Shown: piece by piece, positions 1 to 7,239 of the stretch
Layout: each line of letters starts with the position of its first letter
Position numbering within the stretch: the first letter of the stretch is position 1
NCBI GenBank assembly: GCA_937902305.1
Contig: CALDHV010000253.1
Span: 1-15,676 of the forward strand
Direction of reading: 5' to 3'
DNA from: an uncultured Clostridia bacterium
GTDB lineage: Bacteria; Bacillota; Clostridia; Oscillospirales; Acutalibacteraceae
DNA length: 15,676 bases
Position numbers and translations under genes: made by a program
The notes under the pieces: model-generated
Database searches by the model: none
Seen by the model: only the letters and a program-made list of their open reading frames with translations
What the model was told of the DNA's origin: nothing

Positions 1-1
1 C

Positions 2-472
2 GGAGAAAGCTGTGGCAGGCGCTCCCTTGCGCCGGGAGAGATCGCCAAATGGGAGGTGCCGTTTGCTCCCGGCAAGCTGGAGGCGGTCGCTTACCGCGAC
101 GGGGAGGAGGTCGCCCGGGACAGCCGGGAGACGACCGGCAGACCGGTCGCCCTGCGCCTGCGGGCGGAAAACGCGGCGGATGTGCGCCCCGACGAGATCT
201 TGCTGTTGACCTGCACGGCGACAGACGAGCAGGGCCGCGAGGTGCCGGATGCCGCGCCGACCGTGGAGTTTTTCACCGACGGCAGGGGAGTGGTGCTCGG
301 CACCGGATCGGATAATACCGACCCCATCCCACCCGATCTGCCGCGCCGCCGGATGTACGCGGGCGCGATCGCCGTGGCGGTGCGACTGGCGAACGATGCG
401 ACCGGTGTCACCGTTACCGCACTGGCGGACGGATTGACCGGGGTGCAGACGGAGTTTACCCTCGGCGAATGA
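2..472 (+). CDS. Glycoside hydrolase family 2 (beta-galactosidase-like), C-terminal fragment
   Basis: The frame is open from the left edge with no start codon needed, so this is the 3' end (about 156 codons) of a longer gene. What is seen: a W-x-VPFAPG-x-LEAVAYRDG block near the beginning, then a beta-rich segment, then GTGSDNTDPIPP followed by RRMYAGAIAVAVR. These match the Ig-like C-terminal domains that close many GH2 enzymes of the beta-galactosidase/beta-glucuronidase type, in which a VPY-PG-L-A-AY-DG motif and a G-GSDN/GNGDP motif recur. The catalytic TIM barrel lies outside the window, so substrate specificity cannot be read. No C-terminal anchor is visible. The gene ends just before a strong hairpin terminator and converges on a minus-strand gene. 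The GTG at 56 is an internal Val codon, not a start. Family call is from motif recognition; the exact enzyme is unknown. Confidence 0.72.
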   Translation, partial: GESCGRRSLAPGEIAKWEVPFAPGKLEAVAYRDGEEVARDSRETTGRPVALRLRAENAADVRPDEILLLTCTATDEQGREVPDAAPTVEFFTDGRGVVLGTGSDNTDPIPPDLPRRRMYAGAIAVAVRLANDATGVTVTALADGLTGVQTEFTLGE

Positions 473-488
473 AATACGAAGAAAGATC

Positions 489-540
489 TATGGGATCGCT
501 GAAAGTTCACGGACTTTCAGCGATCCCATAATCGGTTTTT
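489..540. terminator. Bidirectional intrinsic terminator between converging genes
   Basis: Bases 489-506 and 513-530 form a perfect 18-bp inverted repeat around a 6-base loop. On the plus strand a T-run (536-540) follows about five bases after the stem. On the minus strand the stem is followed by a weaker T-rich stretch (complement of 481-488). It sits between the stop of the GH2 gene (472) and the stop of the minus-strand SCP2-like gene (547), so it can serve both. Confidence 0.85.
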
Positions 541-546
541 CAGCCG

Positions 547-1038
547 TCAAACGTTATCCTGCTTGCTCCACGAAAGCGGCAGAGGAAGCCACTGTTGCAA
601 CAGCCCCATCACTCTGCGGTCGGCATTGAACGCCGTTTCCGGCGGCAGATTGCCGAATATCAGCCGGGTGGCGGTCAACGCATCCAGTGTGACATCTCCC
701 TGCCCCTCCGTAATTTTGACGGAGGTCTTGCCGCTGTCCGCCTGCATCAGCAGGGTGCCGTAGCCTTCGATCGTCAGGCGTAACGCTCCGTCGGGCAAAA
801 TGCCCAAGTCGTTCTTGTATGCGAAAAACGCCGCGATCACCGTCTGCCAATCGCGAATGCTCGGCTCACGGAACAGGCGATCGGTGGCGCTGTGGGCGAA
901 GGTGTCGTAATACTCCCCGACATAGCCATAAAAGGCGCCGCAGAAGATATCGTTATGGTGTATGAGCTTGACATAGCGCGTAAAAAAGGAAATGGTCTCG
1001 GCATAGGAGTCGGTCAGCGTCTCAATGGCATCTCGCAC
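547..1038 (-). CDS. Small SCP2/Eis C-terminal-domain-like protein (frame-disrupted 5' end)
   Basis: The open frame begins at a GTG (1038) and gives 163 residues. The second half, including TIEGYGTLLMQADSGKT, DVTLDALTATRLIFGNLPP and the ending LLQQWLPLPLSWSKQDNV, resembles the sterol-carrier-like C-terminal domain found after the GNAT domain in Eis-type acetyltransferases of Clostridia, which commonly end in a WLPLPL-W-DRV motif. No GNAT acetyl-CoA motif is present, so only the C-terminal half of such an enzyme is represented; a complete stand-alone small protein is also possible. No good ribosome-binding site precedes the GTG. A very good one lies before an ATG at 1085, which is in another frame (see the separate entry). 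It is divergent from yicC and has its own promoter. Function is not known; a lipid or hydrophobic ligand-binding role is only inference from the fold family. Confidence 0.55.
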   Translation of the reverse strand: MRDAIETLTDSYAETISFFTRYVKLIHHNDIFCGAFYGYVGEYYDTFAHSATDRLFREPSIRDWQTVIAAFFAYKNDLGILPDGALRLTIEGYGTLLMQADSGKTSVKITEGQGDVTLDALTATRLIFGNLPPETAFNADRRVMGLLQQWLPLPLSWSKQDNV

Positions 1039-1100
1039 TCGTGGGTAGGCTTTTGCGTTTTTGCCAAGGTTGCGCGTTCAAACATATCGTTACCTTCCTT
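1039..1100 (-). other. Out-of-frame start and ribosome-binding site of the SCP2-like gene
   Basis: On the minus strand an AAGGAAGG Shine-Dalgarno (complement of 1093-1100) lies about 7 bases before an ATG at 1085. Read in that frame, translation stops after 23 codons. The downstream 163-residue frame continues upstream in open form to a TGA just after the fourth codon of the ATG frame. A single missing base in the A5 run (complement of 1058-1062), or a -1 shift there, would join the two frames and give a protein starting MFERATLAKNAKAYPRVRD, about 178 residues in total. This suggests the original start is 1085 and that the gene now carries a frame break, a slippery site, or a sequencing error. 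Confidence 0.6.
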
Positions 1101-1115
1101 TTCCGTTCCGATTTC

Positions 1116-1144
1116 AGTATAGCGTCACGATTGCACTTTATCAA
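1116..1144 (-). promoter_or_regulatory. Sigma-A-type promoter for the minus-strand SCP2-like gene
   Basis: Reading the minus strand, a -35 box TTGATA (1144-1139) is followed after exactly 17 bases by a -10 box TATACT (1121-1116). Both are one base from consensus. The start of transcription would fall near 1109, leaving a short leader carrying the AAGGAAGG ribosome-binding site before the ATG at 1085. Confidence 0.7.
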
Positions 1145-1170
1145 TCACTTTTCCTTATTATGTGCTCCAA

Positions 1171-1191
1171 ATATCAACCGCCGGTTAATAT
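1171..1191. promoter_or_regulatory. Operator-like 21-bp palindrome in the divergent intergenic region
   Basis: Left half-site 1171-1180 (ATATCAACCG) and the reverse complement of 1182-1191 (ATATTAACCG) agree at 9 of 10 bases around a single central base. It lies 27 bases upstream of the minus-strand -35 box and about 80 bases upstream of the plus-strand -35 box. That is a usual place for an activator or repressor of a divergent pair. No regulator that would bind it can be named from the sequence. Confidence 0.35.
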
Positions 1192-1270
1192 AATAGGAAA
1201 AAGATCGGCACGCTACAAGACTTTTTTCAAAAATATAGTCTGTGTTTCGCTGATTTTGCGCTTTTTCGCC

Positions 1271-1299
1271 TTGACACGGGACGGCGGAATGGATATAAT
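1271..1299 (+). promoter_or_regulatory. Consensus sigma-A promoter of the yicC-to-thiN operon
   Basis: TTGACA (1271-1276) and TATAAT (1294-1299) are both perfect consensus boxes with the ideal 17-bp spacer. Transcription should start near 1306, giving a leader of about 60 bases before yicC. A second -10-like TATACT lies at 1302-1307. This is the only strong promoter seen upstream of the 12-gene operon, and its strength fits constitutive expression of housekeeping genes. Confidence 0.88.
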
Positions 1300-1320
1300 G
1301 TTATACTAGATAAATATAAG

Positions 1321-1350
1321 GCGGAATGGGTTTTCTCATTTCCGCGGAAA
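1321..1350 (+). promoter_or_regulatory. Leader hairpin and overlapping 12-bp palindrome upstream of yicC
   Basis: GCGGAA (1321-1326) can pair with TTCCGC (1340-1345) to form a leader stem. TTCCGC is also part of a perfect 12-bp palindrome at 1339-1350 that ends 2 bases before the GAGGAG ribosome-binding site (1353-1358). The two foldings exclude each other. No known riboswitch or leader family is recognised. Confidence 0.3.
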
Positions 1351-1365
1351 GTGAGGAGCGGGCGT

Positions 1366-2244
1366 ATGATCCGCAGTATGACCGGTTACGGCAGGGGGCA
1401 GGATGCCGTTGACGGCTTGACCGTCGTGGTGGAGATCAAGGCGGTCAATCACCGCAATTTTGAATTTTCCTCCCGTCTCCCGCGCGCATACGGATTTTTG
1501 GAGAATAAGCTGAAAAGCTATCTGCAACAGGTGATCAGCCGCGGCAAGGTGGATGTTTTTGTGCAGATCGAGGCGACCGACGCGGGCGACAGCGAGGTGG
1601 TGGTCAACTACCCGCTGGCGGAAAGCTATCTCAATGCGCTGCGCGGGCTGTCCGAGCGGTTTTCTCTGCCGCAGGATATTTCGGCGTCGGCGCTTACGCG
1701 GTATCCCGATGTGCTGACGGTGCGTCAGATCGAGCTGGATGAGGATGCGGTCTGGGCGGCGGTCGAGCCGGTCACGGCGCAGGCGGTCGAGCGCTTCCTC
1801 GCCATGCGGCAGACCGAGGGCGACAAGCTTCGCACCGATGTGCTGTCCCGCGCCGATACGATACTGGAGGCGGTCGCCGCGGTGGAGGAACGCTCTCCGC
1901 AGACGGTTAGAGAGCATATGGAAAAGGTCGAGGCGCGGATGCGCGAGCTGCTCGACGGCACCCCGGTCGATGAGGCGCGCCTGCTCAATGAGGCGGCGAT
2001 CTACGCCGACAAGATCGCGGTGGCGGAGGAGACCGTCCGTCTGCGCAGTCACATCGACCAACTGCACCAACTGCTCGACAGCGACACGGCGGTCGGGCGC
2101 AATCTGGATTTCCTGGTGCAGGAAATGAACCGGGAGGCCAACACCATTGGCTCGAAATGCTCCGACCTTGCTCTGACCCGGCAGGTGTTGCTCATTAAGG
2201 GCGAGATAGAAAAGATCCGCGAGCAGATACAGAATATTGAATAA
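1366..2244 (+). CDS. yicC: YicC/YloC family endoribonuclease
   Basis: A 292-residue protein that starts MIRSMTGYGR, the signature N-terminus of the YicC/YloC family, and has the family's usual length. The C-terminal block VGRNLDFLVQEMNRE-ANTIGSKCSD is the conserved DUF1732 motif. E. coli YicC and B. subtilis YloC are reported as endoribonucleases, acting in RNA turnover in the cytoplasm; the exact targets here are unknown. The start at 1366 is chosen because GAGGAG lies 7 bases upstream and because the protein then begins as homologues do; the in-frame GTG at 1351 would overlap that site. It is the first gene of the operon and is followed 25 bases later by remA, the order seen in Bacillus (yloC-remA). 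Between them are the coiled, charged middle helices typical of the family. Nothing is missing. Confidence 0.95.
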   Translation: MIRSMTGYGRGQDAVDGLTVVVEIKAVNHRNFEFSSRLPRAYGFLENKLKSYLQQVISRGKVDVFVQIEATDAGDSEVVVNYPLAESYLNALRGLSERFSLPQDISASALTRYPDVLTVRQIELDEDAVWAAVEPVTAQAVERFLAMRQTEGDKLRTDVLSRADTILEAVAAVEERSPQTVREHMEKVEARMRELLDGTPVDEARLLNEAAIYADKIAVAEETVRLRSHIDQLHQLLDSDTAVGRNLDFLVQEMNREANTIGSKCSDLALTRQVLLIKGEIEKIREQIQNIE

Positions 2245-2269
2245 AGAGAGATAAAAAGAGGGGTAAACG

Positions 2270-2530
2270 ATGAAACTCATCAATATCGGCTTCGGCAATA
2301 TGGTCGCCGCCGGACGGCTAGTGGCGATCGTCAGTCCGGACTCGGCACCCATCAAGCGCATCGTGCAGGATGCCAAGGAACGCGGCGCGCTGATCGACGC
2401 GACCTACGGCAGACGCACCCGCGCGGTGCTGATCACCGACAGTGACCATGTCATTCTGTCCGCCGTTCAGCCGGAAACCGTCGCTAACCGTATGGGCGAT
2501 GAGCAGGAGGGCGACGGCGATGACGAATAA
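2270..2530 (+). CDS. remA: Extracellular matrix regulator RemA (DUF370)
   Basis: An 86-residue protein with the conserved RemA sequence: MKLINIGFGNMV at the start, then IVSPDSAPIKRIVQDAK and LIDATYGRRTRAVLITDSDHVILSA. B. subtilis RemA is a DNA-binding protein that activates biofilm matrix and osmoprotection genes. In Clostridia the gene is common, but targets are mostly unstudied. The arginine-rich GRRTRAV segment is the part implicated in DNA binding. The tail after VANRM is short, acidic and poorly conserved. It lies between yicC and gmk exactly as in Bacillus. Its last 11 bases overlap the start of gmk, so the two are probably translationally coupled. Confidence 0.95.
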   Translation: MKLINIGFGNMVAAGRLVAIVSPDSAPIKRIVQDAKERGALIDATYGRRTRAVLITDSDHVILSAVQPETVANRMGDEQEGDGDDE

Positions 2531-3143
2531 AAAAGGAACGCTCATCATCCTGTCCGGGCCGTCCGGCGCGGGCAAGGGAACGCTCATCAAGCTGCTTCTC
2601 GCACAGCGGCAGGATACAGTGCTTTCGGTGTCTATGACCACCCGCGCGCCGCGAACCGAGGACGTCGAGGGCGTGACCTACTTCTTCCGCACCCGGGAGG
2701 AGTTCGAGGCGCTGATCGCCGAAAACGCTTTTCTTGAATATGCCGAGTATAACGGCAACTACTACGGTACGCCCATTGCCCCGGTCGAAAAATGGCTGGA
2801 CGAGGGCAAAAACGTCATTTTGGAGATCGAGGTCTGCGGCGCGGAAAAGGTGATGGCGCTTTGCCGCGATTATGCGTCGGTATTCATCACCATCCCGTCC
2901 TTTGCGGAGCTGGAACGCCGCCTGCGCGAGCGTGCCTCCGAAACGGAGGACAGCATCCGGCGGCGACTGGCGATCGCGCGTGACGAAATGGCGCAGGCGC
3001 ACCGGTACGATTACATTGTGCTCAACGATGAGCTGGAGCTGGCGGTCAAACGCCTCGACACCATCATCGATGCAGAAGCTATGCGGTATTGCCGCATGGA
3101 AAATACGGTTACGGAGGTAATGAACGATGTTAGCACCCAGTGA
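2520..3143 (+). CDS. gmk: Guanylate kinase
   Basis: Guanylate kinase phosphorylates GMP (and dGMP) to GDP with ATP in the cytosol, feeding GTP synthesis and recycling. The 207-residue product has the P-loop GPSGAGKGT at residues 13-21, the GMP-binding segment SVSMTTRAPRTEDVEGVTYFF, and a lid region RLRERASETEDSIRRRL, all in the usual order and at normal family length. The start at 2520 is chosen because AGGAGG (2505-2510) lies 9 bases upstream and the protein then begins a few residues before the first beta strand. A longer frame reaching back to 2442 would only read through remA in another frame. It overlaps remA by 11 bases and rpoZ by 17 bases. In Firmicutes Gmk is a known target of (p)ppGpp; that cannot be judged from the sequence. 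Confidence 0.97.
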   Translation: MTNKKGTLIILSGPSGAGKGTLIKLLLAQRQDTVLSVSMTTRAPRTEDVEGVTYFFRTREEFEALIAENAFLEYAEYNGNYYGTPIAPVEKWLDEGKNVILEIEVCGAEKVMALCRDYASVFITIPSFAELERRLRERASETEDSIRRRLAIARDEMAQAHRYDYIVLNDELELAVKRLDTIIDAEAMRYCRMENTVTEVMNDVSTQ

Positions 3144-3327
3144 TATTGAACAGCTCAAAGGCGAAAACAGCCGCTATGCGGTGGTGATCGGTGTGGCGAT
3201 GCGCGCCCGTCAGATCGTGGACAACGCCGAGGCGGAAAAGGAAATACTCATCGAGAAGCCGGTCAGCCTGGCGATCGAGGAGTTCCGCAACGGGGATTGC
3301 TCCATTTTGGTTCCGTTCGAGGAATAA
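3127..3327 (+). CDS. rpoZ: DNA-directed RNA polymerase omega subunit
   Basis: A 66-residue protein with the omega fold signature: a short N-terminal helix, SRYAVVIGVAMRARQIVDNAE (the NRY-LV-xxx-RAR pattern), and the following KPVSLAIEEF segment. Omega binds the beta-prime subunit and helps assemble RNA polymerase. The ATG at 3127 has GGAGG (3113-3117) 9 bases upstream and overlaps the end of gmk by 17 bases. The gmk-rpoZ pair is conserved in many bacteria. In B. subtilis coaBC follows rpoZ, but here priA follows after 18 bases. The usual asparagine of NRY is present as NSRY, a small shift typical of Clostridia. Confidence 0.92.
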   Translation: MLAPSDIEQLKGENSRYAVVIGVAMRARQIVDNAEAEKEILIEKPVSLAIEEFRNGDCSILVPFEE

Positions 3328-3345
3328 AAGCAAAGGGGGAGAACG

Positions 3346-5799
3346 ATGCAGGGCGGAGTTACTTTGGTCAAGATTGCCGTCGATCAAGCCGCGTTCTCCT
3401 ATGACAAGGCGTACACCTACGTCTGGCCGGCATCACTCGGAGAACCGCAGGTGGGCATCCGTGTGCTGGTGCCGTTCGGCGGCGGCAATCAACGCCGGCA
3501 GGGCTTGCTGACCGAGATCACGGCAGGGCAGACCGGCGCCGGGTATAAATCGGTGCTGTCCCGCGTGGACGATGAGCCTCTGCTCAATGAGGAAATGCTC
3601 GCGCTGGCACGCTTTTTGCAGGAGCGGACATTTTGCCCGCTGTTCGATGCAGTGCGGGCGATGCTCCCGACAGGGCTGTATATGCAGGTGAGGCCCGTTT
3701 TGCGTCCGTGTGCCGACATTCCGCCCGAAACGCTGGAAACACTGACCCCCAATGAGCGGGTGCTGTTGACAGCGGTCGCCAAAGCCCCCGACGGCATCGA
3801 ACAGGACATTCTGCTCCGCCGGTTGGGAATGGAGCAGGACGCGCCCGCCGTGCGCCATTTGCTGGCGCTCGGTGTGCTAACGCAGGATGCCGAGGCATTC
3901 CGTCGGATGGGGGATGCGTCGGTGCGGATGGTGCGGCTGTGTCCATGCCCGGCGGAGGAACGCCCCAAATTGACCGAAAAGCAGTTGTCCGTTCTTCATT
4001 TGCTGGAGGATGTCGGCGCGGCATCGGTCAAAGAGGTGTGCTACTTTGCCGGGGTCACGGTTGCGGTGGTGCAGGCGCTGGTCGCTAAAGGCTTGGCGGA
4101 GCTGTACGATGCCGAGGTGCTTCGTACTCCCTATGACGGGGTCGCGGACGCGCCGCAGGTGGTTTCCGCGGCATTGACCCCGCAACAGCAGGAGGCGTAT
4201 AACTGCCTGCTGGCTTTGTATGAAAAAAAAGAACCCGCGGCGGCTTTGCTCCACGGCGTGACCGGGAGCGGCAAGACCGCCGTCTATATGAACCTGATCG
4301 ACCGGGTGCTGGCGGATGGACGACAGACCATTGTGATGGTGCCGGAGATCGCGCTGACTCCGCAGATGATGGGGCTGTTTCTGCAACGGTACGGCCGCCG
4401 GGTGGCGGTATTGCACAGCAGTCTGGCGATGGGGGAGCGGATGGATGAGTGGAAACGCATCCGCCGCGGCGAGGCGCGTATCGTGGTCGGGACGCGGTCG
4501 GCGATCTTTGCGCCGTGCACCGAGCTCGGGCTTATAGTATTAGACGAGGAGCAGGAGCATACTTATAAATCGGAGTCATCTCCGCGTTATCATACTCGGG
4601 ATGTGGCGCGGTTCCGCTGTGCGCGGCATCACGCGCTGATGCTGCTTGCTTCCGCCACGCCGTCGGTGGAGAGCTATCACGCCGCCGTCAGCGGGAGATA
4701 TTCTCTGGTGGAATTGCCCGAACGGTACGGGGCGTCCTGTCTGCCACAGGTCGAAACGGTGGATATGCGTCTGGAGCCGGGGGTGGAGGCGGCGATCGGC
4801 ACGACGCTACTCGGGGAGATGCGGCGCTGTCTCGACGACGGCAAGCAGGTGCTGTTACTGCTCAATCGCCGCGGCTATCATACCCACGTTTCCTGCCGCT
4901 CGTGCGGACAGGTGATCTCCTGCCCGTCGTGCAGTATTTCGATGACCTATCACCGCGCCAATCATCGGCTGATGTGCCATTATTGCGGTCATTCGACCAT
5001 GCCGCCGACCGTCTGCCCGCATTGCGGGTCGGATAAACTGCGCTACGCCGGGCTTGGCACGCAGTTGGTGGAGCAGGAGCTGGAGGAGCAATTTCCCGGT
5101 GTTCCCGTTTTGCGGATGGATACCGACACCACGATGTCCCGCTTTGCATATGAGGAAAAGTTCAAGGCATTTGCCGCCGGCGAATACCGCATTATGATCG
5201 GGACGCAGATGGTGGCAAAGGGACTGGATTTCCCGCAGGTGGGGCTGGTCGGGGTGCTCAGCGCTGATCAGGCGCTGTATAGCGATGATTTCCGCAGTTA
5301 CGAAAACACCTTTTCTCTGCTGACGCAGGTCATCGGCCGCGCCGGTCGCCGGAGCGAGCAGGGAAAAGCCATTATACAGACCTACACGCCGGATAATCCG
5401 ATCATTGCGCTGGCATCCGCGCAGGATTACCGCGGCTTTTACGAGCTGGAGATCGCCTCCCGCCGGATGTTACACTATCCGCCGTTTTCCGATTTGTTTT
5501 TGTTTGGCTTTTCCGGCTTGCGGGAAAACGATGTGCGCCGCGCTTGCCAATGGCTGTTGCGGTGTCTGCGACAGCAGGTCGCGGGCGAATACGCCGACCT
5601 GCCGCTCATCGCGCTTGACCCTACTCCGGCAACGGTGTTGCGGGTGGCGGGCAAATACCGGTATAAGCTGTTGCTGAAAGCCAAAAATACCGCTCGGATG
5701 CGCGAAATGGTACGTGCCGTGATGGCGGCATATTATAAAGAGCCGGGTAACAAGGCCGTCAGCCTGACGGTGGATATTGACCCGGTGTCGATGCTGTGA
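3346..5799 (+). CDS. priA: Primosomal protein N' (replication restart helicase PriA)
   Basis: PriA is the 3'-to-5' superfamily 2 helicase that recognises stalled forks and D-loops and reloads the replisome. The 817-residue product has the whole architecture: an N-terminal 3'-DNA-binding domain (about 1-100), a winged-helix region, Walker A GVTGSGKT at 304-311, motif II DEEQ at 400-403, and eight zinc-binding cysteines (517, 520, 526, 529, 544, 547, 557, 560). Later helicase motifs include IGTQMVAKGLDFPQVGLVG and QVIGRAGRRSEQGKAIIQT. Motif II is DEEQ where many homologues have DEEH; the remainder (EHTYKSE) is normal, so activity is expected. The ATG at 3346 follows a GGGGGA ribosome-binding site. 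The gene lies between rpoZ and def, as in Bacillus apart from the missing coaBC. Confidence 0.97.
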   Translation: MQGGVTLVKIAVDQAAFSYDKAYTYVWPASLGEPQVGIRVLVPFGGGNQRRQGLLTEITAGQTGAGYKSVLSRVDDEPLLNEEMLALARFLQERTFCPLFDAVRAMLPTGLYMQVRPVLRPCADIPPETLETLTPNERVLLTAVAKAPDGIEQDILLRRLGMEQDAPAVRHLLALGVLTQDAEAFRRMGDASVRMVRLCPCPAEERPKLTEKQLSVLHLLEDVGAASVKEVCYFAGVTVAVVQALVAKGLAELYDAEVLRTPYDGVADAPQVVSAALTPQQQEAYNCLLALYEKKEPAAALLHGVTGSGKTAVYMNLIDRVLADGRQTIVMVPEIALTPQMMGLFLQRYGRRVAVLHSSLAMGERMDEWKRIRRGEARIVVGTRSAIFAPCTELGLIVLDEEQEHTYKSESSPRYHTRDVARFRCARHHALMLLASATPSVESYHAAVSGRYSLVELPERYGASCLPQVETVDMRLEPGVEAAIGTTLLGEMRRCLDDGKQVLLLLNRRGYHTHVSCRSCGQVISCPSCSISMTYHRANHRLMCHYCGHSTMPPTVCPHCGSDKLRYAGLGTQLVEQELEEQFPGVPVLRMDTDTTMSRFAYEEKFKAFAAGEYRIMIGTQMVAKGLDFPQVGLVGVLSADQALYSDDFRSYENTFSLLTQVIGRAGRRSEQGKAIIQTYTPDNPIIALASAQDYRGFYELEIASRRMLHYPPFSDLFLFGFSGLRENDVRRACQWLLRCLRQQVAGEYADLPLIALDPTPATVLRVAGKYRYKLLLKAKNTARMREMVRAVMAAYYKEPGNKAVSLTVDIDPVSML

Positions 5800-5817
5800 C
5801 AGAGAAAGGAGTTCGCT

Positions 5818-6282
5818 ATGGCAACGAGAAAGATCCTCACCGATGACGATCCGATCCTGCATAAGGTCTGCCGTCCGGTGGAAGCCTTGGACGAGCGACT
5901 GTTCACCTTGCTGGACGATATGAAGGAAACGCTGGAAAAAGCCGGCGGCGTCGGTTTGGCGGCACCGCAGGTCGGTGTGTTGCGCCGACTGTTCATTATG
6001 AACACCGGCGACGGTCTGATCGAGTGCATCAACCCGAAGATCTTGAGCCGAAGCGGAACGCAGGAGTGCGTGGAGGGGTGTCTTTCAAGCCCCGGAGATT
6101 ATGGTCTTATCAAGCGACCGGAAAAGGTGCGCCTGCAAGCGCAAAATCGCACTGGCAAGTACTTTATCTTGACACTGGAGGGGCTCGCGGCGGAATGTGC
6201 CGACCACGAGTGTGACCATCTGGACGGCGTGCTGTTCAAAAGCAAGGTCGAGCGGATGCTGAAGCCGGACGAGATAAAATGA
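5818..6282 (+). CDS. def: Peptide deformylase
   Basis: Removes the formyl group from the N-terminal methionine of new proteins, acting at the ribosome exit with a bound metal (usually Fe2+). The 154-residue product carries all three catalytic motifs: GVGLAAPQ ending at Q51, EGCLS with metal ligand C88, and HECDH with ligands H130 and H134 and catalytic E131. Length and spacing are those of a type 1 bacterial deformylase, and YGLIKRPEKVRLQA is the usual central strand. The ATG at 5818 has AAAGGAG upstream. It lies directly before fmt, whose product installs the same formyl group. Confidence 0.97.
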   Translation: MATRKILTDDDPILHKVCRPVEALDERLFTLLDDMKETLEKAGGVGLAAPQVGVLRRLFIMNTGDGLIECINPKILSRSGTQECVEGCLSSPGDYGLIKRPEKVRLQAQNRTGKYFILTLEGLAAECADHECDHLDGVLFKSKVERMLKPDEIK

Positions 6283-6306
6283 GATGACCAAAGGAGTTTT
6301 CGACCG

Positions 6307-7239
6307 ATGAAGCTGATTTTTATGGGGACGCCGGATTTCGCCGTTCCCGGTCTCGAACGACTGATCGCCGACGGACACGATATTGCCTTGGCGGTCACAC
6401 AGCCGGATAAACCGGTCGGTCGGAAGCAGATATTGACCCCGTCCGCTGTAAAGCAATGTGCCTTGACACACGGAATACCCGTATATCAGCCCACATCGAT
6501 GAAAAGTGACGAGGCATACGAGCGACTGGCGGCGGAAAATGCGCAGGCGATCATCGTCATCGCCTACGGAAAGATCCTGCCGTCCCGCATTTTGACCCTG
6601 ACACCGTTTGGGTGCATCAATGTGCACGGCTCGCTCCTGCCGCGCTATCGCGGCGCGGCGCCTGTGCAATGGGCGGTGCTCAACGGCGATGCCGAAAGCG
6701 GAGTCACCACTATGAAACTCGACGAGGGCGTGGATACCGGAGACATCCTGCTGATGTCCCGCCGCCCGCTGGACGATACGATCACCGGCGGAGAGCTGTT
6801 TGATCTTCTGGCGGCGGACGGCGCGGAGCTGATCTCCCGCACGCTGACCGAGCTGGAAGCGGGGCGGCTGACGCCGACACCGCAACCGACCGAGGGCGCG
6901 TGCTACGCGTCGATGCTGACCAAGGAGGATTGTCCGCTCGACTGGCATAAGCCGGCGGCGATGCTTCATAATCAGGTGCGCGGGCTAAATCCGTGGCCGG
7001 TCGCCACCTGCCGCATCGGGGATAAGACCGTCAAGGTGTATCGCTCGGCGGTGTGCGGGCATACCGATGCCGCTCCCGGCACGGTGCTGGCGGGAGAAGG
7101 ACTGACGGTCGCTTGCGGCGACGGGACGGCATTGCGACTGGAGGAGATCCAGCCGGAGGGCTCCCGCCGGATGGCGGCGAACGACTATCTGCGCGGGCAT
7201 CCGGTCGCTCCCGGCACAGTACTGGGTGACAAGCTATGA
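6307..7239 (+). CDS. fmt: Methionyl-tRNA formyltransferase
   Basis: Transfers a formyl group from 10-formyltetrahydrofolate to initiator Met-tRNA, the step that def later reverses. The 310-residue product has the N-terminal MKLIFMGTPDFAVP strand, the folate-site block NVHGSLLPRYRGAAPVQWA and GVDTGDI. The catalytic trio corresponds to N105, H107 and D143. The C-terminal OB-like tRNA-binding domain (about 205-310) is present. Homologues often have NIHASLLP; the glycine here (VHGSLLP) is a common variant. An AAAGGAG site lies about 10 bases upstream of the ATG. The gene follows def after 24 bases, and its last 14 bases overlap the proposed start of rsmB. Confidence 0.97.
   Translation: MKLIFMGTPDFAVPGLERLIADGHDIALAVTQPDKPVGRKQILTPSAVKQCALTHGIPVYQPTSMKSDEAYERLAAENAQAIIVIAYGKILPSRILTLTPFGCINVHGSLLPRYRGAAPVQWAVLNGDAESGVTTMKLDEGVDTGDILLMSRRPLDDTITGGELFDLLAADGAELISRTLTELEAGRLTPTPQPTEGACYASMLTKEDCPLDWHKPAAMLHNQVRGLNPWPVATCRIGDKTVKVYRSAVCGHTDAAPGTVLAGEGLTVACGDGTALRLEEIQPEGSRRMAANDYLRGHPVAPGTVLGDKL

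Noticed and set aside
1189..1194. A plus-strand TATAAT
   Set aside because: No -35-like box lies 16-18 bases upstream, and it overlaps the palindrome; the promoter at 1271-1299 is far better.
1061..1309. An 82-codon plus-strand frame in the divergent intergenic region
   Set aside because: It runs through both promoters and the start of the SCP2-like gene, has no ribosome-binding site and no recognisable protein features.
1336..2376. A 346-codon open frame antisense to yicC
   Set aside because: It lies fully opposite a clear YicC gene, is rich in His/Arg/Leu as expected for the shadow of a GC-rich gene, and has no recognisable motif.
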